A stretch of 64,000 nt of DNA from Corynebacterium tuberculostearicum (GTDB taxonomy: Bacteria > Actinomycetota > Actinomycetes > Mycobacteriales > Mycobacteriaceae), in assembly GCF_013408445.1 (NCBI RefSeq), contig NZ_JACBZL010000001.1:558001-622000 (forward strand). Direction: 5' to 3'. Within the stretch, counting starts at the first letter, position 1. Each line of letters opens with the position of its first letter. A model generated the notes under the pieces. That model saw only the letters and a program-made list of their open reading frames with translations, was not told the origin of the DNA and did not search any database. This document shows positions 8,489-18,023 of this stretch, piece by piece. Position numbers and translations under genes: made by a program.

Positions 8489-9324
8489 AGCAAGTCGGAC
8501 TTGCTCAACTCAGGTGTAGTAACGAAGTCCACGAGGCGCTCCACGGCGCCGATCAGGCTGGAGTCCAGGTCACGGAAGGAATGCACGGAGTTATAGACAT
8601 GACGCCACCCATCCTTCGGGTCGCTCCACCCTACGCGGCGGCAAATACCGGTTTTCCAATCCTCGCCGTAGGGCACATCTGGCCATTCGCGCAGGCCTAC
8701 GCGCTGCGGCTTTACCGCCGCCCAGATATCGATGAAGGGGTGTCCAGTGACCAGGACATGCTCTCCCACGGTTTCCGTTAATCGGGTTTCCTTGGAGCCT
8801 TGAACCAAGTGATCGGCCAATACGCCGACCCTGCGGCCCGGCCCTGGCTGAAATTCTGCGAGGCGCGCCTCCAAGTTGTCCAAACCCTCGAGGTATTCGA
8901 CGACCACGCCTTCCACACGCAGGTCGTGACCCCACACTTTCTCCACAATGGCGGCATCATGCACGCCCTCCACCCAAATGCGCGATGGCGCGGCAACCTT
9001 TGCCTCCACGTTTTCTACGCGGCGGGAGCCGGAGTTGGATTTGCGGGGAGCCTGCTTTTCGACGTACCGGGTAAGCGTTACCGGCTTTCCTTCCACTAGG
9101 AACCCGCCTTTAACCAGGTTAAAGACCCGTTCTACGCCATGGCGATCCTCAAGGCGTACCACCTCACCGAAAACGGTTTTATCCACGCCCATAACAGCCC
9201 CCACAAAGTCATCGCCGCGCACTTCCACTACCATTCCGGGCTCGGCTGGTACTTCCGGGTACTGGCGCGGCTTCGACCGCGAGTGGCCAGCAAAAATATC
9301 TCCGCCATAAGGATCAAAACTCAT
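8485..9324 (-). CDS. DUF3097 family protein
   Basis: 279 residues, a conserved actinobacterial protein of unknown function. Recognisable parts are the N-terminal MSFDPYGGDIFAGHSRSKPRQYPEVPAEPG, a small beta-barrel-like segment (about 29-90) and the acidic RIWVEGVHDAAIVEKVWGHDLR, which resembles a TOPRIM-like nucleotide-binding core. It is probably cytoplasmic; no signal or membrane segments. Transcription is probably leaderless from a -10 box 8 nt upstream (see 9333-9349). Confidence 0.82.
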   Translation of the reverse strand: MSFDPYGGDIFAGHSRSKPRQYPEVPAEPGMVVEVRGDDFVGAVMGVDKTVFGEVVRLEDRHGVERVFNLVKGGFLVEGKPVTLTRYVEKQAPRKSNSGSRRVENVEAKVAAPSRIWVEGVHDAAIVEKVWGHDLRVEGVVVEYLEGLDNLEARLAEFQPGPGRRVGVLADHLVQGSKETRLTETVGEHVLVTGHPFIDIWAAVKPQRVGLREWPDVPYGEDWKTGICRRVGWSDPKDGWRHVYNSVHSFRDLDSSLIGAVERLVDFVTTPELSKSDLL

Positions 9325-9332
9325 GGCCCGTT

Positions 9333-9349
9333 AGTCTATCTACTAGACT
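9333..9349. promoter_or_regulatory. Back-to-back leaderless promoters forming a palindrome
   Basis: AGTCTA (9333-9338) is the complement of a TAGACT box on the minus strand, 8 nt before the DUF3097 ATG. TAGACT (9344-9349) on the plus strand is 8 nt before the ATG at 9358. The two boxes are 5 bp apart, so the whole intergenic region of 33 bp consists of the two -10 regions. Confidence 0.6.
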
Positions 9350-9357
9350 GGCTCGCC

Positions 9358-10131
9358 ATGGATATGCGCGCCGAAGTATGGTCACCTTTACAAAACACCG
9401 CCGTCTGGCTTGGCTCGTGGCTGTGGGGACATGAAACCACCGATGACTTGCTGGACGCGCTTACTGAACTAGGCGGACGTCCAGAATGCTTGGACGAATC
9501 CCCCTTCGTCGATGTGTTAGCCATGCTGCGCGCGGAGACCTCCGAGCTTACCGCTCATCGCGGTGTACGTGCAGAACCTATCGTGCGCCTCGCACTGTCC
9601 GGGCCAGGCGAGCCACCCGCATTGCCGGCAGGATCGGAGTCCTATCGCGCGGCCGCACAAAGTTCTGCCGGGGCAATCATAGTTCGCACCAATGATCCCT
9701 TGCGTAACTTAGTCCTCGTCCCCCACATTCGCCACAGCCATACAGCGTGGCAAGTGGTCGTCGAAAAGCAGCAGCTCCCCGCGCCCGCCTGGCTAAGCCC
9801 CGGTGAAGCTGATGCCCTCCTCTCTCAGGCAACCAATGAGTCCGCCGATCTCATCGCCGCAACCGGGTATAGCACCGAGGCCTTGCCCAACCCACGCCTC
9901 ACCGTGGGAACCCTGAGCGACTTCTATGACACACCCGGACTTCCCCGTTCAACGCCAGCTCGAGCAGCCAAGCTCTTTGCCCGTGCCGACCGAGTGGCCG
10001 CGATCATCGAAACCGTCACTGACCGCATCAATGACCACAGCCTTGATCCACAATTGCTTCGCTTGTGGCGCCACATCCGCCAGGCCCGCATGACGGGCGT
10101 GTCTTATGCGCTTGGAGAGTTTGCCCGTTAA
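9358..10131 (+). CDS. Hypothetical protein, conserved in corynebacteria
   Basis: 257 residues, not recognised beyond the impression of a corynebacterial orphan family. It has no signal peptide or membrane helix. Features: Trp-rich N-terminus ([24 protein letters not shown]), an Ala/Pro-rich middle, and a basic helical C-terminus ([25 protein letters not shown]). The ATG is chosen because a -10 box stands 8 nt upstream; the frame stays open upstream but that part is antisense to DUF3097. Its TAA stop shares TTAA (10128-10131) with the stop of the convergent ferrochelatase gene. Confidence 0.65.
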   Translation: MDMRAEVWSPLQNTAVWLGSWLWGHETTDDLLDALTELGGRPECLDESPFVDVLAMLRAETSELTAHRGVRAEPIVRLALSGPGEPPALPAGSESYRAAAQSSAGAIIVRTNDPLRNLVLVPHIRHSHTAWQVVVEKQQLPAPAWLSPGEADALLSQATNESADLIAATGYSTEALPNPRLTVGTLSDFYDTPGLPRSTPARAAKLFARADRVAAIIETVTDRINDHSLDPQLLRLWRHIRQARMTGVSYALGEFAR

Positions 10132-11201
10132 CGCGACCAGATATCGCAGCACCCCGCCGCGCACGGCTCACCATTGACTGTGCACCCTTGCACCGTGACG
10201 CTCCCGCTGGTCTCCCACTCGCGGCCCTGCTCTAGCTCATCGATGAGATCAACGACCACCTCCGCAAACCGTGGAGTCGGACCCGCTGTACGAGTGCGCA
10301 GGACCTTGACGCCCATCTCTTCGGCTGCCTTCTGCAGCTCGGAATCGAGATCCCAGATGACCTCCATATGGTCTGAGATGAAGCCAATCGGACACACCAC
10401 TACCGTGTCGATACCTTCGTTGTGGTGGATATCAGTGGTGTGATCAATAATGTCAGGCTCGAGCCACGGAGTGCGTGGATTGCCCGAACGTGACTGCCAT
10501 ACAAGGTCATAATCAGAAATACCGGCCCGTGCGGCCACCAACCGCGACGCCTCTGCCACCTGGCGGGAGTAAAGGTTTTTATCCCCTTCTGCGCCGCCCA
10601 CGTTATCGTGCGCGACGGGAACCGAATGGGCGGTAAACAGCAAGCGAGTGGATTCCTTCTTTTCTTCCGGAACCTGTCCCCAGACCTCCGTGACAGCGGC
10701 TGCCATTTCGGCCACGAACTTCGGATGGTCGAAGAATTGGCGAATCTTAGTAAATTCAATGTCCGGCAGACCCTGCTCCGCCAGATGCTCGCGCATCCGC
10801 TGAATATCCTCATCATATTGCCGGCATGCGGAGTACCCACCCCATGCAGAGGTAGCGAAGACAGCTACCTTGCGCACCCCGTCCTGAGACATCTTCTCCG
10901 CAGTCTCACTGGCAAAGGGGTGCCAATTTCGATTGCCAAAGTAGACAGGTAGATTATGTCCGCGTTTTTTCAGCTCCACTTCGAGGTGATCGATGATTTC
11001 GCGGTTAAGCGCATTGAGCGGACTTACCCCTCCGAAGTGGTAATAATGCTCGCCCACCACTTCTAGCCGCTCGCGAGGGATACCTCGACCTCGGGTAACG
11101 TTCTCCAAAAAAGGAACGACCTCCTCGTTTCCTTCCGGGCCACCGAAAGAAAGAACGAGGAGGGCGTCGAAGTTTTGGGCATTCTGTTGTGCGTCAGTCA
11201 T
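10128..11201 (-). CDS. hemH: Ferrochelatase (coproporphyrin III type, CpfC)
   Basis: Inserts ferrous iron into the porphyrin ring. In Actinobacteria the family acts on coproporphyrin III, the coproheme branch, so CpfC is the more exact name (established for the group, inferred here). 357 residues start with [24 protein letters not shown] and contain LFTAHSVP, with the catalytic His of the family. The C-terminus is Cys-rich ([17 protein letters not shown]), matching the [2Fe-2S]-binding tail known in actinobacterial ferrochelatases. A TATGGT box lies 7 nt upstream of the ATG, so the mRNA is likely leaderless. Confidence 0.93.
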   Translation of the reverse strand: MTDAQQNAQNFDALLVLSFGGPEGNEEVVPFLENVTRGRGIPRERLEVVGEHYYHFGGVSPLNALNREIIDHLEVELKKRGHNLPVYFGNRNWHPFASETAEKMSQDGVRKVAVFATSAWGGYSACRQYDEDIQRMREHLAEQGLPDIEFTKIRQFFDHPKFVAEMAAAVTEVWGQVPEEKKESTRLLFTAHSVPVAHDNVGGAEGDKNLYSRQVAEASRLVAARAGISDYDLVWQSRSGNPRTPWLEPDIIDHTTDIHHNEGIDTVVVCPIGFISDHMEVIWDLDSELQKAAEEMGVKVLRTRTAGPTPRFAEVVVDLIDELEQGREWETSGSVTVQGCTVNGEPCAAGCCDIWSR

Positions 11202-11208
11202 GCCCTAA

Positions 11209-11214
11209 ACCATA
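11209..11214 (-). promoter_or_regulatory. -10 box, leaderless promoter of hemH
   Basis: Minus-strand TATGGT with 7 nt to the ATG at 11201. It lies between ripC and hemH, so hemH can be transcribed independently of ripC. Confidence 0.45.
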
Positions 11215-11232
11215 CCAACCAAAAGTTGGAGA

Positions 11233-12687
11233 TTAGAGAAGGCGCACAACATCGGGAGTAGCGCCACCCCAGCGAACTGGAACTACTGAAACAGTCTGAC
11301 CAGACTGTGGCGCTTCAATCATTTGGCCGTCGCCTAGGTAGATAGCTACGTGCTGGCTTCCACCAGCTCCGTAGAAGATAAGGTCACCGCGCTGTGCATT
11401 CGCACGAGGAACCTTCTTACCCTGCTGGTACTGCGCACCAGTGTAATGAGGAAGGTCCAGGCCGGCTGCCGCGTAGGCGTACTTGACTAGCCCCGAGCAA
11501 TCGAAGCCAGACTGACCGAAGTCACCGAAGGAATCAGCCACGCCACCATCGCGAAGCCCACCAGTAGGACCATTATTATCGCCGCCACCCCACACATAAG
11601 GGACACCAACCTGGGACTCGGCGCGAGAAATCACGGCCTCGATCTGAGCGTCTCGGCCCGCATCTGCACCAGTGGTGGTTTCCTCCGACTCAGTTACCTC
11701 ATCCACCTCGGGAGCGTCAACACTGGCGGCAGGTGCAGTGTTCGGACTGCCCAAACCAAGCAAGTCAGATGAACCTTGCATGAGGGTGCGCACATCGTCC
11801 TCATCAACGGCTGCGGCGATATCATTCGCAAGTCCGAGCGCATCGTTCACGGAGGATCCAGTGCCAAAATCGACGTTCTGGAACGTCGGCGTTGTACCCT
11901 TGTTGAGGGCGTTTCCGAAGTCCGCTTCTGGAGTAGTCTTCTCCTGCTCAGCAACGGATGGAGCCTCCGGATTATCGGCAACGTCCGCACTGCCAGGAGC
12001 CTCAAGCGAGCCCCGATCTACTACCTCATCTGTAAAGCCCTGAGACTTGTCCTCGGAAGTCAAGTCTTCAGAGTTGACCGTAAAGGCGTTAGTCGAAGCT
12101 GCAGAATCAAGATTATCAACTTGATTTGGCGAGGTTGGAAGAGAATCCTGCTGCGAGAGCTGTATCCCGCTTGCTGCCCCCTCTTGGGGCGCAGCCTGCT
12201 GCTGGCGGGCAAAAGTGGCCTCCGCAAACCTTTGGGTAGCGTTTAGTCGAGCTTCATTCTGGGCCAGCTCTCGACGCTCCTGCGCGACCCGACTCTCGGC
12301 TTCTCGCTTTTCCTCCCCCGCCTGGCGCAGCTCATCTTCCAAGCTGGCAACATACTCTTCATTAGTGCCCGGCTCGCCATTCACTTGTTCCAATTGGGTT
12401 CGAATCTGAGCAATACGGTCTTCCGCTCCGGAAACATCCGCTTCCGCGCGACCTAGCTCTGCCCGGGACTCCTCTACAGCGGCCTGCAGTGAATCTGCAT
12501 TGGCAACCGCACGGTCAATTGCTACGTGGTCTGAGTTTTGATCCTGGACCGTACCCGGGTTTGGCGTCGATACTTCATCGGCGCCCGCTGGGGCTACGGT
12601 GGAAAGCGTTGAAATAGCTGCGGTACCTGCTACTGCAGCAATGAAAGCGCGAACATGTCGAATGCGCGGAAGGCGAATGGTGGCCAC
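11233..12687 (-). CDS. ripC: NlpC/P60 peptidoglycan endopeptidase, RipC-like
   Basis: Secreted D,L-endopeptidase that cuts peptide stems of peptidoglycan during cell separation. 484 residues: basic N-terminus and hydrophobic signal ending about AGA-DE (residue 37); coiled coil about 55-165; a long acidic Ser/Thr linker about 170-345; NlpC/P60 domain about 350-484. The catalytic set is readable: Cys397 in FDCSGLVKYAY, His446 in SQHVAIYLGDG, Glu458 following. The GTG start is preceded by AGGAG at 8 nt; the frame extends 34 codons further but these would destroy the signal peptide. The orthologue in C. glutamicum sits between hemH and acn too. The coiled coil is the part expected to contact an activator at the septum. 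Confidence 0.9.
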   Translation of the reverse strand: MATIRLPRIRHVRAFIAAVAGTAAISTLSTVAPAGADEVSTPNPGTVQDQNSDHVAIDRAVANADSLQAAVEESRAELGRAEADVSGAEDRIAQIRTQLEQVNGEPGTNEEYVASLEDELRQAGEEKREAESRVAQERRELAQNEARLNATQRFAEATFARQQQAAPQEGAASGIQLSQQDSLPTSPNQVDNLDSAASTNAFTVNSEDLTSEDKSQGFTDEVVDRGSLEAPGSADVADNPEAPSVAEQEKTTPEADFGNALNKGTTPTFQNVDFGTGSSVNDALGLANDIAAAVDEDDVRTLMQGSSDLLGLGSPNTAPAASVDAPEVDEVTESEETTTGADAGRDAQIEAVISRAESQVGVPYVWGGGDNNGPTGGLRDGGVADSFGDFGQSGFDCSGLVKYAYAAAGLDLPHYTGAQYQQGKKVPRANAQRGDLIFYGAGGSQHVAIYLGDGQMIEAPQSGQTVSVVPVRWGGATPDVVRLL

Positions 12688-12728
12688 TGAAATACTCCTA
12701 GTTTGGGCCCACGCTGCTCGTTTAGTGA

Positions 12729-12798
12729 GAGTCCATGAAGACTCCGGACATAGGTATGCCCGGGATCCCCGCCTGTATATTTCGCACAAACACAGGCG
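12729..12798 (-). promoter_or_regulatory. Two hairpins in the ripC leader
   Basis: On the minus strand, CGCCTGT/ACAGGCG (12792-12798 with 12770-12776, 15-nt loop) and GAGTC/GACTC (12740-12744 with 12729-12733, 6-nt loop) lie 42-111 nt upstream of the GTG. Cell-wall hydrolase genes of actinobacteria can carry c-di-AMP riboswitches, but I could not match that consensus, so only a structured leader is claimed. Confidence 0.35.
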
Positions 12799-13850
12799 TT
12801 ATCGCATGCCTTATTGGGCGGCCTAGAGGTTCGCCTTGGGTAGATATCAATAGATACGCGAAGCTAACCCCCTGGTGCCCGCAGACACTAGAGCGGTAAT
12901 TGTTGATAGACTGCCTACTTCGGCTGAGACTTCACTCCGGGTGTGCACATTCTGTGGACGCTCAGCAGACTTAGGGCTTTCATGTTGGAACTAGAGACAG
13001 TTGAGGACGATTACTGCGCCGATACTGGACGACTCTAACCGCTACTGTTTCCCCACAACAGCGATATCCAGACAACTTGCACTCTGGCAAGAGAGCCTAA
13101 AGGTCTACTTGCGTGAGTCCGACAAGTCGGCCACAAATGGTCCACAACTATTCCCTGTTCAAACAAAGTCCCACGACTGCGAAATCCACTTCTATTCTTC
13201 GCTGTGCGCGACATACGCTCCAGGGTGCGTTTTACAACCCGCGATTCCGTATGCCCCGATCACGTCTTCGTTGCACTGAGCACCGTGAGAACTGCTCTAC
13301 GGGTTCTGGCAGACCTCGCCGCGGCGCCAACTGGAGTCCAAAAGGTCTAACCTTTTGAGCACTACCGAGCCGTCGAGGGCAAGCAGCCACAAACCATGAA
13401 CAGGCCGCACGAAGCTGACCCTTGTGGAGTGATTCGGCGTTCCCGGACCCTATCCCTATGGACCTCTCCGTACGCACCTTCTGTAACAACAGGCTTTTAG
13501 CCTTAGCCATATAAAGGTTCGCACCAAAATTTCCACACGGTGGAGTTCTAATGAACCCGTCTCACCTCATAAACGGAAGGTGGGTTGATGTGTAATTTTT
13601 CGAACATTGTAATCGCTCAAGTTCTTTGCCTGCGTTCCCAATCGCTATCGAAAGGTCCCGGTTCATTGACTTCCAAGAACGGCCACTCGACGTTCTAACT
13701 TTCGCTCGAGGCGTGCTTCCCCACATACCCGTGCGAGTTCTCTCGTGACAGTCAAGGCTAAGCCCATGAACCCAGGAAGCAAGAAATGTCTCCTGAGTCG
13801 ACAACCGAACCTTACGTCACGACACGCCCGTTTCGCACAATTTTCCCGCA

Positions 13851-13890
13851 ATTCACGTGAGTCAAGTTAATTCACATGACTCAACATGTG
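13851..13890. promoter_or_regulatory. Operator-like direct and inverted repeats in the ripC upstream region
   Basis: ATTCACGTGAGTCAA (13851-13865) and ATTCACATGACTCAA (13870-13884) match at 13 of 15 positions and start 19 bp apart, about two helical turns. Overlapping the second is a perfect inverted repeat CACATG-N6-CATGTG (13873-13890). The pattern suggests a protein binding site; the regulator is not identified. Confidence 0.45.
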
Positions 13891-13927
13891 CACCTAACCT
13901 GCAATGATTTTGTTACCATCCCGTCAT

Positions 13928-13943
13928 TGTGACTTTAATCACT
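13928..13943. promoter_or_regulatory. GlxR (CRP-type) binding-site candidate
   Basis: TGTGACTTTAATCACT agrees with the published GlxR consensus TGTGA-N6-TCACA at 9 of 10 fixed positions. GlxR is the cAMP-responsive regulator of corynebacteria. It is about 1.24 kb from the ripC start and nearest to the repeats at 13851-13890. Confidence 0.5.
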
Positions 13944-14404
13944 AGACAACCGGAGCCCCATACGCCCTACTAGCCCCGAGTCTGACCATAACCAGGACAA
14001 CTCAACCACTCCCCCACCGGATGTCAACCCCTAAGGGTTTACTTTGACCACTCCCCCGCCCCATCCACGATCCCCAATTAGGTATCCGGCTCACGTTAAG
14101 TCCAGGCCGAACTTCTGCCTCCCCAATCCGCAACCGACTCTCCCGGCATCCCGTGAGTGAACGAAAGTGTGTCATCCACATTCACCCGGAGCCCTTCAGT
14201 ACACACCTTCGGGCCAGTTGCCCGAATTTTTCGGGGCATCAAAGGCCCGCAAAAGTTTCACCCTCTAACGTGATACTTTCTCGAACAAACTTAATTTTCA
14301 GGGACTATTTGTCGAATTCTGGAAAGCCAAGTTCCACGTTTCTCGCCCGACTTTCATCACTAGCCCGTCTCGCACGCCCAGCTTCCGTAGGTTCTTTTCA
14401 ACTA

Positions 14405-14869
14405 TTAGAGCGTGCGACGGCCGGCCGCTAGGAAAGAGCCAACCAATACAATCACGGCGATTACGGCAACTGCCCCCACCACTGCGCCGACCGGGAAGCT
14501 GATTTGGTCTAGCCCCCTGTAGTACTCAGACAGAAGGTCTACTTGTTCAACCCCAGGCGGGATCTGTGCCTGCACCGACTCAATGTCGGCACGGCTATAA
14601 GTGTCACTAACGGAAGAAACATGGCGAGGGGTTTGTACGATGACGGTATTCAAGCCTGTCGCATCCTGGAGCTCTTGGGCAATGTCACGGACATCAGGTG
14701 CCCGATCAGCCACCACATCAACCACGGCCACTCCGTCACCGTCTCGCAAGCCTTGAGCTACCTCCGCGTTGAGCTGTGCATCTTGGCTGAGCGTTGGGGA
14801 CGTGTAGGCCACGCCATCCTCTTCCAGCTGGCCTGCCAAATCAGCTACATCTACGCCCGCGGGAACCAT
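14405..14869 (-). CDS. Rv1476-like membrane protein (DUF6676)
   Basis: 154 residues of the family represented in Mycobacterium tuberculosis by Rv1476, also next to aconitase. It starts MVPAGVDVADLAGQLEEDGVAYTSP, has a soluble alpha/beta part (about 1-110) and one C-terminal membrane helix (SFPVGAVVGAVAVIAVIVLVGSFLAAG) ending in basic residues, so the bulk probably faces one side of the membrane. The start at 14869 has AAGGAAGAG upstream; 16 extra codons upstream are open but lack similarity. Function unknown. It diverges from acn. Confidence 0.78.
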   Translation of the reverse strand: MVPAGVDVADLAGQLEEDGVAYTSPTLSQDAQLNAEVAQGLRDGDGVAVVDVVADRAPDVRDIAQELQDATGLNTVIVQTPRHVSSVSDTYSRADIESVQAQIPPGVEQVDLLSEYYRGLDQISFPVGAVVGAVAVIAVIVLVGSFLAAGRRTL

Positions 14870-14979
14870 GTGTATCTCTTCCTTATATATAGGGCTCCTA
14901 AACTTCTTCTCCCCCAAGATACGGGCGGGCCACAGACGTCCTTCCCCTCAACTCGCCGAATTTCTCGAAAAGGTGAAAA

Positions 14980-14995
14980 CAGAACGCTTGTACTG
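14980..14995. promoter_or_regulatory. AcnR operator
   Basis: CAGAACGCTTGTACTG fits the C. glutamicum AcnR site, an imperfect inverted repeat CAGnAC...GTACTG. It sits just upstream of, and next to, the TACAAT -10 box at 14997-15002, so AcnR bound here would block RNA polymerase. The acnR gene itself is present downstream of acn. Confidence 0.85.
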
Positions 14996-14996
14996 T

Positions 14997-15002
14997 TACA
15001 AT
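14997..15002 (+). promoter_or_regulatory. -10 box of the acn promoter
   Basis: TACAAT directly after the AcnR operator, with GTGAAA (14973-14978) about 18 nt upstream as a weak -35. It implies a leader of about 190 nt before the acn start; the leader contains a GTCAC/GTGAC hairpin at 15096-15109. Confidence 0.55.
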
Positions 15003-15197
15003 GGCAGCGACCGAAGGTTTTAGCCTCTACAATATCTAGGTGAACCATCGCGTTCTTTGTCGCCTTCAACACAGCGGGCCCCATGGTCGCGTCGCGTCAC
15101 ACCAGTGACCAATGATGCCGAGCACTGCCCCGCGGTGACGACTGGCGGCGAGTACCAAACAGAACACACTGTTTATTAACAAGGAATGGAGCTCCCT

Positions 15198-18011
15198 GTG
15201 ACTGAAAGCTTGAACTCCTTCGAGGCCAAGAAGACCCTTGACGTCAACGGCAAGTCTTATGACTACTTTGACATCAACACCGTCTCCGGCTTGGAGAAGT
15301 TGCCTTACTCCCTCAAGGTGCTGGCAGAAAACCTGCTGCGTAACGAGGACGGCAAGAACGTAACCAAGGACCACATCAACGCCTTGGCAAACTGGGATCC
15401 GGAGGCAGAGCCGGACACCGAAATCCAGTTCACCCCAGCACGCGTCCTCATGCAGGACTTTACCGGTGTTCCTTGCGTTGTTGACCTCGCTACCATGCGT
15501 GAGGCCGTCTCCGCACTGGGTGGCACCCCGGATCAGGTTAACCCTCTCAACCCGGCCGAAATGGTCATTGACCACTCCGTCATCGTTGAGGCTTTCGGCT
15601 CTACCGATGCGCTGGAAAAGAACGTTGAAATTGAGTACCAGCGCAACGAAGAGCGCTACCAGTTCCTCCGCTGGGGTGCTGAGAACTTCTCCAACTTCCG
15701 CGTTGTTCCTCCAGGAACCGGCATCGTCCACCAGGTAAACATCGAGTACCTGTCCCGCGTTGTATTCGACAACGAGGGCCTCGCTTACCCGGATACCTGT
15801 ATCGGTACTGACTCCCACACCACCATGGAAAACGGCCTGGGCATTCTGGGCTGGGGCGTCGGCGGCATCGAAGCAGAGGCTGCCATGCTCGGCCAGCCGG
15901 TATCCATGCTTATCCCGAAGGTCGTAGGCTTCAAGCTGACCGGTGAGATTCCTACCGGCGTCACTGCAACCGACGTCGTTCTTACCATCACCGAGATGCT
16001 GCGCGAGCACGGCGTTGTTCAGAAGTTCGTTGAGTTCTATGGCAACGGCGTTAAGTCTGTCCCGCTGGCAAACCGCGCCACCATCGGCAACATGTCCCCT
16101 GAGTTCGGTTCCACCGCTGCGATCTTCCCGATTGACGAGGAGACCACCAAGTACCTCGAGCTCACCGGCCGCCCGCAGGAGCAGATCGACCGCGTCGAGG
16201 CCTACGCCAAGGCACAGGGAATGTGGCTGGAAGAGGACGCTCCAGAGGCAAAGTACTCCGAGTACCTCGAGCTGGACCTGTCCACCGTTGTTCCTTCCAT
16301 TGCCGGCCCGAAGCGCCCGCAGGACCGCATCCTGCTGACCGAGGCCAAGGAGCAGTTCCGCAAGGATCTGGCTAACTACACCACCGACGAGGTTTGCGTT
16401 GACGAATCCTCTGTCGAGGCAAAGCGCATGTCCGCAGAAGGCGGCGCTCCAGTTATGGAGGACGTCACTGGCGGCTTGAACAAGGCTCGTGAGGGTCACG
16501 GCGAGTCCTCGGCTACTGGCGCGAAGGGCCGTCACTCCAACCCAATTACCGTTGAGTCCCAAAACGGTGGCGAGTTCACCTTGGACCACGGCATGGTTGC
16601 CATTGCCTCCATCACTTCCTGTACCAACACCTCTAACCCATCCGTTATGGTGGGCGCAGGCCTTATCGCCCGTAAGGCAGCAGAAAAGGGTCTGCAGTCC
16701 AAGCCATGGGTTAAGACCATCTGTGCTCCTGGCTCCCAGGTTGTTGATGGCTACTTCCAGCGTGCAGACCTGTGGAAGGATCTCGAAGCCATGGGCTTCT
16801 ACCTCTCCGGCTTTGGTTGCACCACCTGTATTGGTAACTCCGGCCCACTGCCGGACGAGGTTTCCGCAGCCATCAACGAGAACGACCTCGCTGCCACCGC
16901 GGTCCTTTCCGGTAACCGCAACTTTGAGGGTCGTATCTCCCCGGATGTCAAGATGAACTACTTGGCTTCTCCAATCATGGTCATCGCCTACGCCATTGCC
17001 GGCACCATGGACTTTGACTTTGATGCTCAGCCGCTGGGTCAGGATAAGGAAGGCAACGACGTCTTCCTGAAGGACATTTGGCCTTCCCCGCAGGAGATTG
17101 AGGACACCATCCAGTCCGCTATTTCCCGCGAGATGTACGAGGCTGACTACGCCGACGTCTTCAAGGGCGACGATGCTTGGCGCAACCTGGACGTGCCGGA
17201 GGGTGAGACCTTCAAGTGGGATGAGGATTCCACCTACATCCGCAAGGCTCCTTACTTCGATGGCATGCCAACCGAGCCGAACCCGGTTGAGGACATCAAG
17301 GGCGCACGCGTTCTGGCAAAGCTGGGCGATTCCGTCACCACTGACCACATCTCCCCTGCTTCCGCTATTAAGCCGGGCACCCCGGCCGCGCAGTACCTCG
17401 ATGAAAACGGCGTTGCCCGCCAGGACTACAACTCCTTGGGTTCCCGTCGCGGTAACCACGAGGTTATGATGCGCGGTACCTTCGCGAATATTCGCCTGGC
17501 CAACCAGTTGGTCGACGTCACCGGTGGCTACACCCGTGACTTCACCCAGGAAGGCGGCCCGCAGGCCTTCATCTTCGATGCTTGCCAGAACTATAAGGAA
17601 GCCGGCATCCCGCTCGTTGTCATCGCCGGCAAGGAGTACGGCACTGGCTCTTCCCGTGACTGGGCAGCCAAGGGCACCAACCTGCTTGGCGTGAAGGCTG
17701 TTATTACTGAGTCCTTCGAGCGCATCCACCGCTCCAACCTGATTGGTATGGGCGTTATCCCACTGCAGTTCCCACAGGGCGAGTCCCACGAGTCCTTGGG
17801 CCTGGATGGTACGGAAACCTTCGACATCGAGGGCATCTCCGCCTTCAACGATGGCTCCATCCCGAAGACCGTCCACGTCACCGCTACCAAGGAGTCCGGC
17901 GAGGCCGTCGAGTTCGATGCCGACGTCCGCATCGACACCCCGGGTGAGGCTGACTACTTCCGCCACGGCGGCATCTTGCAGTACGTTCTGCGTCAGATGG
18001 TCAAGAACTAA
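15198..18011 (+). CDS. acn: Aconitate hydratase
   Basis: TCA-cycle enzyme interconverting citrate and isocitrate with a [4Fe-4S] cluster. About 937 residues, the size of AcnA/IRP-type aconitases. The cluster ligands are visible: Cys in [14 protein letters not shown] (about 475) and two in [12 protein letters not shown] (about 541 and 544). Other signatures: [10 protein letters not shown] at the start, DLVVIDHSV-like [28 protein letters not shown] near the C-terminus. I prefer the GTG at 15198 because GGAG stands 6 nt before it; an ATG at 15186 (MELP) is also used in annotations but AAGGA touches it directly. Regulated by AcnR (operator at 14980). Depends on the Suf system encoded 15 kb away. 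Confidence 0.95.
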   Translation: MTESLNSFEAKKTLDVNGKSYDYFDINTVSGLEKLPYSLKVLAENLLRNEDGKNVTKDHINALANWDPEAEPDTEIQFTPARVLMQDFTGVPCVVDLATMREAVSALGGTPDQVNPLNPAEMVIDHSVIVEAFGSTDALEKNVEIEYQRNEERYQFLRWGAENFSNFRVVPPGTGIVHQVNIEYLSRVVFDNEGLAYPDTCIGTDSHTTMENGLGILGWGVGGIEAEAAMLGQPVSMLIPKVVGFKLTGEIPTGVTATDVVLTITEMLREHGVVQKFVEFYGNGVKSVPLANRATIGNMSPEFGSTAAIFPIDEETTKYLELTGRPQEQIDRVEAYAKAQGMWLEEDAPEAKYSEYLELDLSTVVPSIAGPKRPQDRILLTEAKEQFRKDLANYTTDEVCVDESSVEAKRMSAEGGAPVMEDVTGGLNKAREGHGESSATGAKGRHSNPITVESQNGGEFTLDHGMVAIASITSCTNTSNPSVMVGAGLIARKAAEKGLQSKPWVKTICAPGSQVVDGYFQRADLWKDLEAMGFYLSGFGCTTCIGNSGPLPDEVSAAINENDLAATAVLSGNRNFEGRISPDVKMNYLASPIMVIAYAIAGTMDFDFDAQPLGQDKEGNDVFLKDIWPSPQEIEDTIQSAISREMYEADYADVFKGDDAWRNLDVPEGETFKWDEDSTYIRKAPYFDGMPTEPNPVEDIKGARVLAKLGDSVTTDHISPASAIKPGTPAAQYLDENGVARQDYNSLGSRRGNHEVMMRGTFANIRLANQLVDVTGGYTRDFTQEGGPQAFIFDACQNYKEAGIPLVVIAGKEYGTGSSRDWAAKGTNLLGVKAVITESFERIHRSNLIGMGVIPLQFPQGESHESLGLDGTETFDIEGISAFNDGSIPKTVHVTATKESGEAVEFDADVRIDTPGEADYFRHGGILQYVLRQMVKN

Positions 18012-18023
18012 GCGTCTTCGCGC

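Larger units (their letters stand above)
12688..14404. other. 1.7-kb region without a convincing gene
   Basis: Six-frame reading gives only short frames without recognisable domains, ribosome sites or composition like the neighbours. The sequence is visibly less GC-biased at third positions than the coding parts. It holds hairpins close to ripC (12729-12798), operator-like repeats (13851-13943), a short palindrome AACCCCTAAGGGTT (14026-14039), two copies of ACCACTCCCCC (14005-14015 and 14048-14058), and a small hairpin (14221-14235). Likely a long regulatory and 5'-UTR region of ripC, the decayed remains of a lost gene, or an RNA gene; the sequence does not decide. Confidence 0.6.

Noticed and set aside
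12688..12960. c-di-AMP (ydaO-type) riboswitch before ripC
   Set aside because: Some G-rich pieces and stems are present, but the conserved blocks of the motif could not be aligned with confidence.
13001..13851. Short open frames in the ripC upstream gap (e.g. 13001-13279 plus, 13232-13510 minus, 13562-13804 minus)
   Set aside because: No ribosome sites or leaderless boxes, no recognisable protein features, composition unlike coding regions nearby.
15066..17966. 966-codon open frame antisense to acn
   Set aside because: A shadow frame caused by GC-rich codon usage of acn; no domain, repetitive Val/Gly/Leu composition.
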